Below, piece by piece: positions 32,558 through 41,286 of a DNA stretch of 64,000 bases. The stretch lies in NCBI RefSeq assembly GCF_016587415.1, contig NZ_BNJI01000001.1:1465501-1529500 (forward strand). The letters run 5' to 3'. Position 1 is the stretch's first letter. Each line of letters begins with the position of its first letter. The notes beneath the pieces were generated by a model. That model was not told the DNA's origin, did no database searches, and was given only the letters and a program-made list of their open reading frames with translations. The translations under genes and the position numbers were made by a program. This DNA comes from Ktedonobacter sp. SOSP1-85. GTDB lineage: Bacteria > Chloroflexota > Ktedonobacteria > Ktedonobacterales > Ktedonobacteraceae.

Positions 32558-33919
32558 ATGCATTCGCAAACGGCCGCATCTAGCTCGTACCGCAAGGAGC
32601 TCGGAGATGGGCTGGTGCTACGCTGGTCAACGCCAGCCGATACAGAACGCCTCACGCAACTGGCAGCGCATGTCTTCCGCGACAAAGCCGAGGAGCCTCC
32701 AAACGAAGATATGGGCGCGTACGCACGCGCTCTTATGCAGGGCGATCACCCTCTTATGAGTCCCTACGACTATGGGCTCGTTGAAGATACCCACAAAGAG
32801 GGGAATCCTGTCATCGCCTGCGCCTGTCTCTGGCGGCATGAGTGGGAATACGAAGGCCTGCGCTTCCCGGTGGGGCGTCCTGAGGTTGTGGCTTCCGACC
32901 CCCAGTATCGCAATCGTGGCTTGATTCGCGAACTCTTCGCGCTCCTGCACGCGCGCAGCGAGGCTGAGGGGCATCCCGTACAGGCCATTACTGGTATCCC
33001 CTATTTCTACCGCCAATTCGGCTATGAGTATGCGCTTGACCTGGGTGGAAGTTGTACCATCAACCTGGCGCTCCTGCCACAACTCAAAGCAGGTGAGCAA
33101 GAGACTTGCCAGTTTCGGCGCGCCACACGTGCAGACATCGACTTCATTCAGCACTGCTATACTCGCCGCCAGGCCGATAGCATCGTCTGGAACAGCCTTC
33201 CCGATGCCTTCTGGCAATACCACATTGACGCCTGGCATCAGGTTCCACTCAATGTGCATAATGATTTGCAGATTATTCTTGATCCAGCCGGAGAACGCCT
33301 CGGCTACATCTTCGCCATGGCACGTCGTGGGGGACCCAGGTTCACCGTGTGGGCCATGGATATCGCGCCAGGTGTTAACGCACAGCAAATCATGCCCTCG
33401 CTTTTGCGCGCACTCAAAGCTCTGGGCGAACAGGCCATTGTGACACAGGCAAATGTTGGGCCACTACAAAAGCTCTCGCTCAGCCTGGGAGGCTCGCATC
33501 CACTTTATACCGTAATCAGCAAACAACTGGTACCCATTATAAACAAACCATACGCCTGGTATGTACGGGTACATGATCTTCCAGCCTTTCTCTACCGCCT
33601 AGCTCCAGTTCTAGAGCGCCGTCTAGCCACCTCGGCCCTCGCAGTATACAGCGGTGATCTCAAACTGAATTTCTACCGCGATGGCGTACAGCTCACCTTC
33701 AAGGCGGGGAAGCTTGAGCAGGTCACGCCCTGGCGTGTCCCCATCTATGAAGCGGACGCAAGCGCTAGCTTTGCCCCCCTGGTCTTCCTGCAACTACTCT
33801 TTGGGTATCGCAGTTTAGAGGATCTGCGGTATGCCTTTCCCGATACCAATGTTGCCGATGAAGCCGAGGCGCTGCTTGGCGCACTCTTCCCCACACGCCC
33901 CTCGTTCGTATTTGGCTAA
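32558..33919 (+). CDS. Eis-like GNAT N-acetyltransferase
   Basis: A 453-residue protein with the three-part Eis architecture. An N-terminal GNAT domain (EVVASDPQYRNRGLIRELFA is the acetyl-CoA loop; ITGIPYFYRQFGYEYALDLG follows) is followed by a second GNAT-like domain (about 170-310) and a C-terminal SCP2-like domain (about 330-450, YSGDLKLNFYRDGVQLTFKA). Eis relatives acetylate aminoglycosides or protein lysines, but the substrate here is unknown. The ATG at 32558 follows AAAAAGGG; an upstream in-frame extension would run into the hairpin. Its stop codon lies in the 37-bp hairpin shared with the kinase gene. Confidence 0.88.
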   Translation: MHSQTAASSSYRKELGDGLVLRWSTPADTERLTQLAAHVFRDKAEEPPNEDMGAYARALMQGDHPLMSPYDYGLVEDTHKEGNPVIACACLWRHEWEYEGLRFPVGRPEVVASDPQYRNRGLIRELFALLHARSEAEGHPVQAITGIPYFYRQFGYEYALDLGGSCTINLALLPQLKAGEQETCQFRRATRADIDFIQHCYTRRQADSIVWNSLPDAFWQYHIDAWHQVPLNVHNDLQIILDPAGERLGYIFAMARRGGPRFTVWAMDIAPGVNAQQIMPSLLRALKALGEQAIVTQANVGPLQKLSLSLGGSHPLYTVISKQLVPIINKPYAWYVRVHDLPAFLYRLAPVLERRLATSALAVYSGDLKLNFYRDGVQLTFKAGKLEQVTPWRVPIYEADASASFAPLVFLQLLFGYRSLEDLRYAFPDTNVADEAEALLGALFPTRPSFVFG

Positions 33920-33992
33920 GAATAATGGGGAATGTGATACGCCCTGGCAGCCGCAGGCTGCCAGGGCGTATCACATTCCCCATTATTCTTAG
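33916..33992. terminator. 37-bp perfect hairpin containing both convergent stop codons
   Basis: Arms 33916-33952 and 33956-33992 are perfect reverse complements with a 3-base loop GCA. The TAA of the acetyltransferase (33917-33919) and the TAA of the kinase (complement of 33989-33991) pair with each other at the base of the stem. The whole intergenic region is this hairpin. Confidence 0.9.
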
Positions 33993-35743
33993 TTCAGCGG
34001 CTCTTGCTTCTTCAGTGAAAGGACATGTAACTGCGAGAAAGCAACCTCGGTATCCTTCTCCTCCACATACAAGCCAATCTGACCATTGGTCAGCAGGGCA
34101 GCCCCTGGCAAGCTATCGGTTACCGCCGATCCTACATTCTGGTCATTAATCATAAAACGAAAGGTCGAACCAGAGGCCTCAACATGGAGCTTGTTCTGCT
34201 TCCCCATTCCAATGTTGAGCATGGGGGCCGGACCTGAATCCAGCGTCGTCCAATGATGACTGGCGGTGCTATCGTAACGCAAGAAGATGTACTGTCCATT
34301 ATCTGAGGTAAGAACCTCAAAGAGATAATAACGCGCCTGGTCCGGGTCGGCACGCAGGACAAGACCATAAAAGTCGCCGCCATCAGCAGGCGAAGGGGTG
34401 CGTACCTCCTGAGTCACGATGTCCAGGCGAAAATCGCTAAACTCTTGCTGCTGATACAGTGAGATCAAGGGAATCTGTTGCGGTAACGTATTCACTACAT
34501 GATAGCGCGCACTCGTCTTGTCAAAGAAAAACGATTGGCTCAAAGGCCATGCCGAGTGCTCAGAAAAAAGGTCTGGGCTGGAGACCACTGGCGTTCGGAC
34601 CTCCCCTTTGGCGGCAATAGGCGGAGCCACGAGATGTCCACCCGTCCAGCGTACGGAGAGTACCCCTGTTAAGGCCACCATGGCGCTCATCAAGAAGAGC
34701 AGGAGCGCGACTCCTCCCAACCAGAGTTTGCGCCGGGAGGCACGACTACGCCTACGACCAGGAAGTGAGGGCATCAAGCCGCTATGGTTCGCGACTTTTA
34801 TCCTGTGGGGGCCTCCTTCGCTCCCAGGCGCCGATGGAGAGCTGGAGAAAGGTAGACGCCTGGACTGCGCTTGCCGGGATAGGGCGTCTGCAAACGCCTC
34901 GCTGAACGCCGTAGCACTCTGATAGCGATCCTCCGGCGCCTTGGCCAACACCCTGGCCAGCACGCGATCAACCGAGGGTGGAATATCCTTGCGCACCGCT
35001 CCCGGCAGCAAAGGCTTTTCATGCACATGCAGCAACGCCAGGGCAATTGTTGAGTCAGCGTTGAAGGGCAACCGGGCTGTGAGCAAATAAAAAAGGGTGA
35101 TACCGAGAGAGTACAAGTCTGAACGTCCATCCACAGCCAGGCCCATTGCCTGCTCGGGCGAGATATAATCTGGTGTTCCCATCAACATCTCGCTACGCCC
35201 CTCTCCACTGTGCCCCTCTCTCTGGGCTTGCGTAGCCTGAATGCGCGCAATGCCAAAGTCAGAGAGCATCACCTGCCCATCATCTGTCAAAAGAATGTTC
35301 GCGGGTTTGACATCACAATGTACAAGCCCCTGCGCGTGCGCGTAATCCAGAGCCATAGCGATCTGAGAGAGATACTTCCGCGCCTCGCGTAATGTAAGCG
35401 CACCTCGCTTCTGCACATGCTGAGCAAGCGTGCCTCCTGAAATATACGGCATCACGATATAAGGCAACCCATTCTGCTCGCCATAGGCATAAATGGGTAA
35501 AATATGCGGGTGATCGAGTGCGCTGGCGGCCTCAGCTTCGTGGAGAAAACGATCGTAATATTCGCGCAACATCTGCCGATCCATCGTCTGACGCGGCAGG
35601 AAAACTTTCACTGCTACCTTGTGCTCTGGCTCAAGCTGTTGCGCGAGAAATACCGCGCTCGACCCCCCATAGCCCAGTACCCGCTCCAGCCTGTATGAAC
35701 CAAGCTTTTTGCCAATGAGGTGCTGCCCTCTTGCCACGGCCAT
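33989..35743 (-). CDS. Transmembrane Ser/Thr protein kinase
   Basis: A 584-residue Hanks-type kinase that appears active. LGYGGSSAVFLA is the glycine loop, VAVKVF holds the Lys (about 46), VHCDVKPANILL the catalytic Asp (144; HCD in place of HRD), SDFGIAR the DFG Asp, and GTPDYISPEQ the APE region. After a basic linker there is one membrane segment (LWLGGVALLLFLMSAMVALT, about 340-365). The outside domain of about 200 residues has a jelly-roll-like pattern (FYGLVLRADPDQARYYLFEV), similar to LamG/DUF1080-type folds. It could sense a surface ligand. GAGGAG precedes the ATG. Monocistronic. Confidence 0.92.
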   Translation of the reverse strand: MAVARGQHLIGKKLGSYRLERVLGYGGSSAVFLAQQLEPEHKVAVKVFLPRQTMDRQMLREYYDRFLHEAEAASALDHPHILPIYAYGEQNGLPYIVMPYISGGTLAQHVQKRGALTLREARKYLSQIAMALDYAHAQGLVHCDVKPANILLTDDGQVMLSDFGIARIQATQAQREGHSGEGRSEMLMGTPDYISPEQAMGLAVDGRSDLYSLGITLFYLLTARLPFNADSTIALALLHVHEKPLLPGAVRKDIPPSVDRVLARVLAKAPEDRYQSATAFSEAFADALSRQAQSRRLPFSSSPSAPGSEGGPHRIKVANHSGLMPSLPGRRRSRASRRKLWLGGVALLLFLMSAMVALTGVLSVRWTGGHLVAPPIAAKGEVRTPVVSSPDLFSEHSAWPLSQSFFFDKTSARYHVVNTLPQQIPLISLYQQQEFSDFRLDIVTQEVRTPSPADGGDFYGLVLRADPDQARYYLFEVLTSDNGQYIFLRYDSTASHHWTTLDSGPAPMLNIGMGKQNKLHVEASGSTFRFMINDQNVGSAVTDSLPGAALLTNGQIGLYVEEKDTEVAFSQLHVLSLKKQEPLN

Positions 35744-35828
35744 ATGGCATCTCCTCTTTCATTCTTCCCAGTTGCGGCTCAGGTCTGGGAAGTCCGTCGA
35801 AGTGCTCAGTTGCTCATCGAGAGGTGAG

Positions 35829-35892
35829 CTGGTAGGGATGTGGTGTATCCTGACAGTTTCAGACTAGCCAGGATACACCACATCCCTACCAG
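35829..35892. terminator. 24-bp perfect hairpin after the M29 peptidase gene
   Basis: Arms 35829-35852 and 35869-35892 are perfect reverse complements with a 16-base loop. It lies 17 bases past the M29 stop on the minus strand and before the kinase gene. No T run. The left flank has CTCA...TGAG followed by GGTAGGG, like other members. Confidence 0.72.
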
Positions 35893-35908
35893 GAACCAGA
35901 AAACCAAC

Positions 35909-36940
35909 CTAGAGTGTGAATACTCCATCGCGCATGATGATGCGCCCATCGATCTCAATTGTACATTGAGTAGGAATGACGTCGACATGCACCTTGGCAT
36001 CCCAATCCGCGCCAGTAAACTCGGGATACGGATTGCCGAAAGCCACATGCAGTCCTGGCATCTTCTCGTCCTGCAACAGGTTACCAACCAACCGCTTTAA
36101 GCTGGTCAGGGTACCAATGGCGAACTCGCCCGCGCGATTGCCATTAGGCGTCGAGAAGAGATAATCATGCACTTCCTGCGCCAGGGCATTATTCGCACTG
36201 CTGATCTCTGTAATATACCCATTTTCCACTTTAATGGTCAATGGCTGCTCAAGTACCCCGTATTTCTCCGAGAAGAAATCTCCCAGCACTTCGCAGACCA
36301 GCACGCCATCCACGCTGGCAGGGGCGGTAAAGACCTCGCCCTCGGGCAGGTTGCCCCAGGCCCCAGAAGTTGTATAGCGCCCATGGCAGGGTATCCACTT
36401 CCACTCTGGGTGGAAGGTTGCGCTGACATCGGTTCCCTTGGGCGAGGTCACGCGTATACGTTTCGCTTCGCGGACAATCGCGTAGACCTTGTTTGTCATG
36501 GCGAAGACTTCGTCGTAATCAGCACACATGCCATCCATCATCAACTGCTCGTCGATGCCGATCATATGGCCATGACGCACCCCCAGTTGCTGCAAGAATG
36601 GTAGCAAAGGGATACGGAAGCTAATCTCGCCCGGCTGCGCGGTCGCGATATAGAAGGTCACTGTCGGCTGCGCCTGTTGGATTGTCTGACGAAACTCGTT
36701 GGTAAATACGGTAAGTGGACGCGAGCCAAACTGCTCCAGGAGCACAGTCTCGACCTGGGCGTGGCGAGCGCGGGCCGCCTGGGCAATTCGGTCCGCAATT
36801 CCCTGGCGTGCCTCGTCGGTAATAATAAAGACGCGATCTGTCTCGCCAATCCCCATACACTTGACCGCGTTCTCCGCTCCACGCTGCAAGCGAGCATCAA
36901 GGGAGGCTTGCGTATTCGTCTGTTGCTGTTCAATACTCAT
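35909..36940 (-). CDS. Aminopeptidase, M29 family
   Basis: A cytoplasmic two-metal aminopeptidase of the thermophilic M29 (aminopeptidase T) type. WGNLPEGEVFTAPASVDGVL carries the first metal-binding Glu region, AGEFAIGTLTSLKRLVGNLL and PGLHVAFGNPYPEFTGADWD the later Glu/His, and KVHVDVI the terminal Asp. At 343 residues it is slightly shorter than the usual 400. The ATG at 36940 is chosen because GGAG lies 8 bases upstream; an earlier in-frame start at 37021 is less likely. A second aminopeptidase, PepA, is encoded at 21331. Confidence 0.87.
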   Translation of the reverse strand: MSIEQQQTNTQASLDARLQRGAENAVKCMGIGETDRVFIITDEARQGIADRIAQAARARHAQVETVLLEQFGSRPLTVFTNEFRQTIQQAQPTVTFYIATAQPGEISFRIPLLPFLQQLGVRHGHMIGIDEQLMMDGMCADYDEVFAMTNKVYAIVREAKRIRVTSPKGTDVSATFHPEWKWIPCHGRYTTSGAWGNLPEGEVFTAPASVDGVLVCEVLGDFFSEKYGVLEQPLTIKVENGYITEISSANNALAQEVHDYLFSTPNGNRAGEFAIGTLTSLKRLVGNLLQDEKMPGLHVAFGNPYPEFTGADWDAKVHVDVIPTQCTIEIDGRIIMRDGVFTL

Positions 36941-37446
36941 CTTAGTTTCTCCACTCAGCACTAATACATTACTGTTCTTCTCGTCTTCATCAAAGTAGGA
37001 CATGACCAAGGTCGCTCTCAAGCTCTACCTCTCCATTTTCTAGAGCAAGAAAAGCCCTAGATACGTCCTCTATAGAGGGTTATAATCGGGCAATGATATC
37101 AGCCTTCCCCCTGGGCACCTAACAGTACTATAAGCATACATTACTTCTATCTGGTCTGTATATATTCCATCAAAAGCGTATGCGAGTCTTCATTTCCCAG
37201 TTTTCAGCGGCTCCACCAGGCTGTTTTTTTGCCTGAAACGAGCACAGCAATATGTTATACTTGGACAAATAGCTGAATCTACATCTATAGACAGTGAGAA
37301 CCCGACCACATGGTGCTGCTCAGCAACACAGCAGAAGAGAGGCGGTCACGAGACGATCCTTATACCCCCTCCTTCTTCAGTAGAACGCAAACTAGCAGCA
37401 TTTCTCCAATATTTTGGACATGGAAATACGAAGGAGCAGAGACCTC
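36941..37446. other. 506-base gap without visible gene
   Basis: It lies between the divergent M29 peptidase and YbjN-like genes. I see no coding frame with family-like sequence and no long hairpin. A TATACT-type -10 word occurs near 37256 without a good -35. It probably holds the two divergent promoters. Confidence 0.5.
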
Positions 37447-38052
37447 ATGTCACACAGCTTTGGCATTCCACAACTTATAGACTATCTCAATCGCATGGGC
37501 CTGAAGATCACTCGCATCGATGAGCAGCAGGAATTGTTAGAGATGATCTTTCACGGTGAGCATGGCCAGTGGCGTTTAATCGTCGGGCTACAGCGTCGCG
37601 ATGATTTACGCAAGTTGATGCTGGTCGTGCCTCACTTCATGCGCGTCTCCCAGCGCAAGCGCCTGGAATGCCTGGAGGCATTGATGGCCGTCAACTATCG
37701 TATCGCAATTGGAAAATTTGGTATGGACCTCGAAGATGGTGAGGTGCGCCTGGAAGAAACGATTCCTCTCGCCACCCACTATCTCTCCTTTGAGCAATTT
37801 CAGCTGGCAGTTGGCGCCATCATGCAAACAGTGGGTATTTATCATAGCCTCTTCCCCCGCATCATTCAACAGAATCAACCCATCCTGGAGGCCATCCAGG
37901 GCTGTGAACGTGAATTCTTCCAGTCAAGTCAGGAGAGCACCGATACAGAGCAGTATGCCTCTCAGCAAACAACCACGGAAGAACTGCCTGACCTAAATGT
38001 GGAGGACATTCTTGCCGAGGTCACACGCATACTCGAGAGCCAGGGTAAATAG
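37447..38052 (+). CDS. YbjN-like domain protein
   Basis: A 201-residue cytoplasmic protein. LIDYLNRMGLKITRIDEQQE, EMIFHGEHGQWRLIVGLQ, MLVVPHFMRVSQRKRLECLE and ALMAVNYRIAIGKFGMDLED follow the strand-helix pattern of the YbjN/type III secretion chaperone-like fold, and EVRLEETIPLATHYLSFEQF continues it. YbjN relatives affect motility and stress traits, but the mechanism is unknown. AAGGAG stands 10 bases before the ATG at 37447. The acidic C-terminal tail is variable. Monocistronic. Confidence 0.7.
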   Translation: MSHSFGIPQLIDYLNRMGLKITRIDEQQELLEMIFHGEHGQWRLIVGLQRRDDLRKLMLVVPHFMRVSQRKRLECLEALMAVNYRIAIGKFGMDLEDGEVRLEETIPLATHYLSFEQFQLAVGAIMQTVGIYHSLFPRIIQQNQPILEAIQGCEREFFQSSQESTDTEQYASQQTTTEELPDLNVEDILAEVTRILESQGK

Positions 38053-38159
38053 ACACTGAGGCGGCCGCTTGCTACCGCTCGCCCAGGAGAGGCCAGGATC
38101 TGCTCTGATCTCTACTTCCGTCTCTGTCTCTTAGTTCCTCTCTATGCAGAAACTAATCG

Positions 38160-38453
38160 CTAGCGGGTTTGCTTATGCTCTGTATTATAGTGACCATTTT
38201 GTGAGTGACCGTTTTGGCGCGCGCGCGCATGCAAGCGACTGGATGAGTCCTCTTCATCCTCGCCAATCGCTTCCAGGTACTCCTCCTCACTGGAAGAGAT
38301 CGGATTGAAGGGGACCCATGCATCTAGTTTCCGCGTATGCTGGCGCGTGCTCGCGCGCGGTTTATGGTAGTAACGCAACAACACAAGCCCACCCCAGCCT
38401 AAAATAGCCAGTGCGACGATGAGGCCAAGGTATGTAATCAGCGTCGGGTTCAT
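38160..38453 (-). CDS. Small single-pass membrane protein
   Basis: 97 residues. The N-terminus is a membrane anchor, TLITYLGLIVALAILGWGGL and VLLRYY, followed by a basic then acidic polar tail (SSSEEEYLEAIGEDEEDSSS). No family recognised. It lies 107 bases after the YbjN-like gene in the opposite direction and just before the pseudokinase-Rieske gene. Codon use looks like that of its neighbours. It may be an assembly partner of neighbouring membrane proteins, but this is not shown. Confidence 0.65.
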   Translation of the reverse strand: MNPTLITYLGLIVALAILGWGGLVLLRYYHKPRASTRQHTRKLDAWVPFNPISSSEEEYLEAIGEDEEDSSSRLHARARQNGHSQNGHYNTEHKQTR

Positions 38454-38566
38454 GAAGCACAGATCCTTTTCTCTCCAGGCAGCAACAATAGACAGGATTG
38501 TATTGTAGCGCCTTGTACAGCTGTTAGCAAGCTAGCATACATCGCCGCGCCCTGCCCCTGGTGCCG

Positions 38567-40573
38567 CTACGAGATCACAAGCGTGCCATCGCCATTGACC
38601 TTTACACCCAGCTTAGGAAGGGGTTTGGTGGCAGGTCCCTGGACAACCGCCCCGCCATTGGCAGGATCAAAAACTGCGCCATGGGCTGGGCACACAAGCA
38701 TCTGTGTCCCCTTGTCATAGTTGACGCTCACCCCCACATGGGTGCAGGCGCGCTCAAAAGCCACAAATGTCCCATCCGTCATATGCACCAGGATACTCGC
38801 CTTCTGATCCACAGGATTGGTAAAGTTAAGTGCGTCATTGGCTGGCAACTGGTTGACTCCTGGCAGCGAGACGACATTGCCCGCTCCAGGTTTCGGAGCG
38901 CCCCCAGAACCAGGTTGTGGCTGTGTTCCCGTGGTTGCCGTCTGTCCCTGTCCAGTCTTGGGAGCAGGCTGTGCCTGGATTCCTGGCAAGGTTGGATGCA
39001 ACACAAATGCCAGACCCGCCAACGCGACGCCGCCCGTGGCCAACGACGCTAGCACACGTCTCCGATTTACAACGCGTGAGCCAGAGCGCTGCCGACCAGC
39101 TCCAGGCGGGATAACAAGTGGACGCTTTACGCTCTGCGGACCACGTACATCAGGCGACCACTCAAATTCGTCACCACCAGCCAGGGAGAGCCAGGGATCG
39201 GCACGCTTCCCGGAGGACAGAGGAGGTAATACTGGTAGCTGTTGCTCCCATTCCTGCGCCTCCGGCCTTTGGGCTCGTTGCTCATAGGAGGACGCGGCAC
39301 GTCGCGGCGCGGGTCGGCCTCTCTGTGCTCCTGACCGCGTTCCTCTGTCTGGGGGTAGATCAATTTCGCTCTCGACATATTGTTGGGAAGCGACAGCGTC
39401 GGGAGGCGGAAGAATGACTTTTTGTGCTCGAGGAGACTGCGGAAGCACCAGGGCATCGGGCTGTAGCACTGAGGCAGAGCGGGCAACCTGCTCCTCCTGT
39501 AACATATGCACAAGAGGCGCAGCCAATGGAGGCTGTGACTTCTGCGGTTCAGGAAAAATATGCAATGCAGGACTTTTACCCGTAATAATGGGAGGCAAGA
39601 GCTGCCAGGGGTCTCGCTCATCCTGTAGCGGCTCGTCTTCGCGTTGAGGCTTCTTATACGGCGCCGGGCGGGCGCTCTTTCCCAAGCCGCGCGCGACCTG
39701 GGAAAAGGCCTCGGCGAGTTCTTCCACTTGCGCAAAACGACGCTGCGGCTCTTGTTCTAATGCCTGCTTCACTACAAGTTCTAGTGCGATAGGCATATCG
39801 GGACAGAGCCCTCGGAGGGAAGAGAGAGGTTCCTGCTGCATCTGCTGCAAGACCTCTGCTGGCTTCTTCCCGGAAAATGGAACACACCCACACAGAAGCT
39901 CAAAGAGGATCACGCCCAATGCATAGATATCTGAACGCACATCAACCTTCTCGCCGCGCAAAACCTCTGGTGCCAGGTATGCTGGTGGCGTGATAAACGT
40001 GCCAGCCACGCTCAGGAGATGCGCGAATGGATGCTTATGCTCTTCAATACCATACATCTGCTGGATATGCATCAAACCAAAACCAGCCACCTGCATCGTT
40101 TCCTGGGCACTCTGAACAATATTAGCAGGCTTGAGAGCTCCATGCACAATATTACGTCGATGTGCATAGCTGAGTCCCGCAACTACCTGCCCAAGGATCC
40201 GTGCCACGTCCGTATATGCCGGGCGCTCTTTCCGCTTGATAACATCTACCAGCGAACCATGCATCATATACGGCGTTAACATATATGGATAGCCCTGGTA
40301 TATGCCATACGCATATACGGGCAGAATATGTAGATGCTTAAGCCCCTGAAGTTTACCTGCCTCGCGCTCAAAGCGCTGTTGAAAACGCTCACACGCTTCA
40401 GAGGAGAAATGCTCTGGCATGATAAAAAGTGTGAGCGCAACATGCTCCTGTGTAGAGATCTGGCGCGCCAGGTATACAGCCTGCAAACGCCCCTTCCCCA
40501 AGAAACGCTCGACGAGGTAGTCATCCCCACCTACAATTTGTCCTACAAGCTGATCCACTACAAATGTGTGCAT
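38567..40573 (-). CDS. Pseudokinase fused to a membrane-anchored Rieske iron-sulfur domain
   Basis: A 668-residue fusion. Residues 15-290 have a Hanks-kinase fold by eye (LGKGRLQAVYLA loop, APEVLRGEKVDVRSDIYALG in the C-lobe), but the three key residues are gone: VALT in place of VALK (about residue 48), VHGALKPAN in place of HRDLKPEN (Asp replaced by Ala, about 146), and AGFG in place of DFG (about 164). A Pro/Gln-rich linker follows, then NRRRVLASLATGGVALAGLA (about 504-526), a twin-arginine-like membrane segment. The C-terminal 100 residues are a Rieske domain with CTHVG and CPAHG (Cys 610 and 628, His 612 and 631). The ATG at 40573 has GGAG 6 bases upstream. The Rieske domain should lie outside the membrane, with the kinase fold inside. 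Confidence 0.87.
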   Translation of the reverse strand: MHTFVVDQLVGQIVGGDDYLVERFLGKGRLQAVYLARQISTQEHVALTLFIMPEHFSSEACERFQQRFEREAGKLQGLKHLHILPVYAYGIYQGYPYMLTPYMMHGSLVDVIKRKERPAYTDVARILGQVVAGLSYAHRRNIVHGALKPANIVQSAQETMQVAGFGLMHIQQMYGIEEHKHPFAHLLSVAGTFITPPAYLAPEVLRGEKVDVRSDIYALGVILFELLCGCVPFSGKKPAEVLQQMQQEPLSSLRGLCPDMPIALELVVKQALEQEPQRRFAQVEELAEAFSQVARGLGKSARPAPYKKPQREDEPLQDERDPWQLLPPIITGKSPALHIFPEPQKSQPPLAAPLVHMLQEEQVARSASVLQPDALVLPQSPRAQKVILPPPDAVASQQYVESEIDLPPDRGTRSGAQRGRPAPRRAASSYEQRAQRPEAQEWEQQLPVLPPLSSGKRADPWLSLAGGDEFEWSPDVRGPQSVKRPLVIPPGAGRQRSGSRVVNRRRVLASLATGGVALAGLAFVLHPTLPGIQAQPAPKTGQGQTATTGTQPQPGSGGAPKPGAGNVVSLPGVNQLPANDALNFTNPVDQKASILVHMTDGTFVAFERACTHVGVSVNYDKGTQMLVCPAHGAVFDPANGGAVVQGPATKPLPKLGVKVNGDGTLVIS

Positions 40574-40846
40574 ATGCAACTCCAGATACGGTCTACCATT
40601 CGATTATGCATGCAAGAACACCTATAGAAGCTCGCTTTTCTTTAGTATCCATCCAAAGATGCTCTTTTCAGGCTTTAATCTCTTACAATCAGTCTACATA
40701 CCGTATCAGTGCACGTCAATGCGTTCCGCACGAAGTAGGACTTGTGGGTATATCGAGCGTTTGATGCTTATAACCAGTATGTGCATAAGAGAGAAAGGAT
40801 AAAATGAAGAGCTTGATAAAGCAGGGACCTCTAGTTCCACCACCCC

Positions 40847-40885
40847 CAGCGGTCGGGAGGGAGAGAGAGGAGAACCCGACCGCTG
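40847..40885. repeat. 11-bp hairpin in the gap before DUF1015
   Basis: CAGCGGTCGGG and CCCGACCGCTG are perfect reverse complements with a 17-base purine-rich loop. It is not next to a gene end, and its function is unknown. Confidence 0.5.
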
Positions 40886-41162
40886 AATGAGGACGATACG
40901 GAGGAGTCTATGGGGATTGGGAGAGCATTTAGAACCTTTGTTCTACAAGCAATATACTACCATAGCCTCATCCCTCTGTCAAGCCTTTTCTTGAACTTTT
41001 TTTCTTATTGTCCCAGAAAAGGCTGCATTTCTTCCCGTCGATGACCCTGTGATACAATGAGCAAGAGATATAGTAGCCCAGACAGGGTCAAGAACACCCT
41101 CCTGGTACATCTTCAAGGCAGATTGATCACTTTCTACACGCCAACATCCATAACTTCTTCCT

Positions 41163-41265
41163 TTAGGTAGTAAGATCTTATTCCGAAACCCAACGTCACT
41201 GGCGTGACTAGAGCTTCCCCCATTCGGGGGCAAGCGCGCTCAGGGTTTCGGAGAAGAAGTAAATA
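41163..41265 (-). repeat. Interspersed palindromic element, copy 3 (inverted)
   Basis: An inverted copy. On the minus strand it reads TTACTTCTTCTCCGAAACCC, then the hairpin CCCCCGAATGGGGG, then TAGTCACGCCAGTGACG, then GGGTTTCGGAATAAGATCTT. It is the shorter form without the third hairpin. It lies just upstream of the DUF1015 gene, ending about 20 bases before the ATG. Confidence 0.82.
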
Positions 41266-41286
41266 GAGAGATTGGAGTTCCGTTTT

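Larger units (their letters stand above)
40580..41286. other. Long gap with one hairpin and one repeat copy
   Basis: About 700 bases without a convincing gene. It holds an 11-bp hairpin (arms 40847-40857 and 40875-40885, CAGCGGTCGGG with its complement) and repeat copy 3 at 41163-41265. A TACAAT word near 41053 could be a -10 for the DUF1015 gene. Confidence 0.5.

Noticed and set aside
33765..34149. Two opposite-strand frames both starting MGNVIRPGS
   Set aside because: Same artefact: both translate the 37-bp palindrome at 33916-33992.
40979..41233. 84-codon minus-strand frame upstream of DUF1015
   Set aside because: It starts inside repeat copy 3 and has no ribosome site or recognisable domain.
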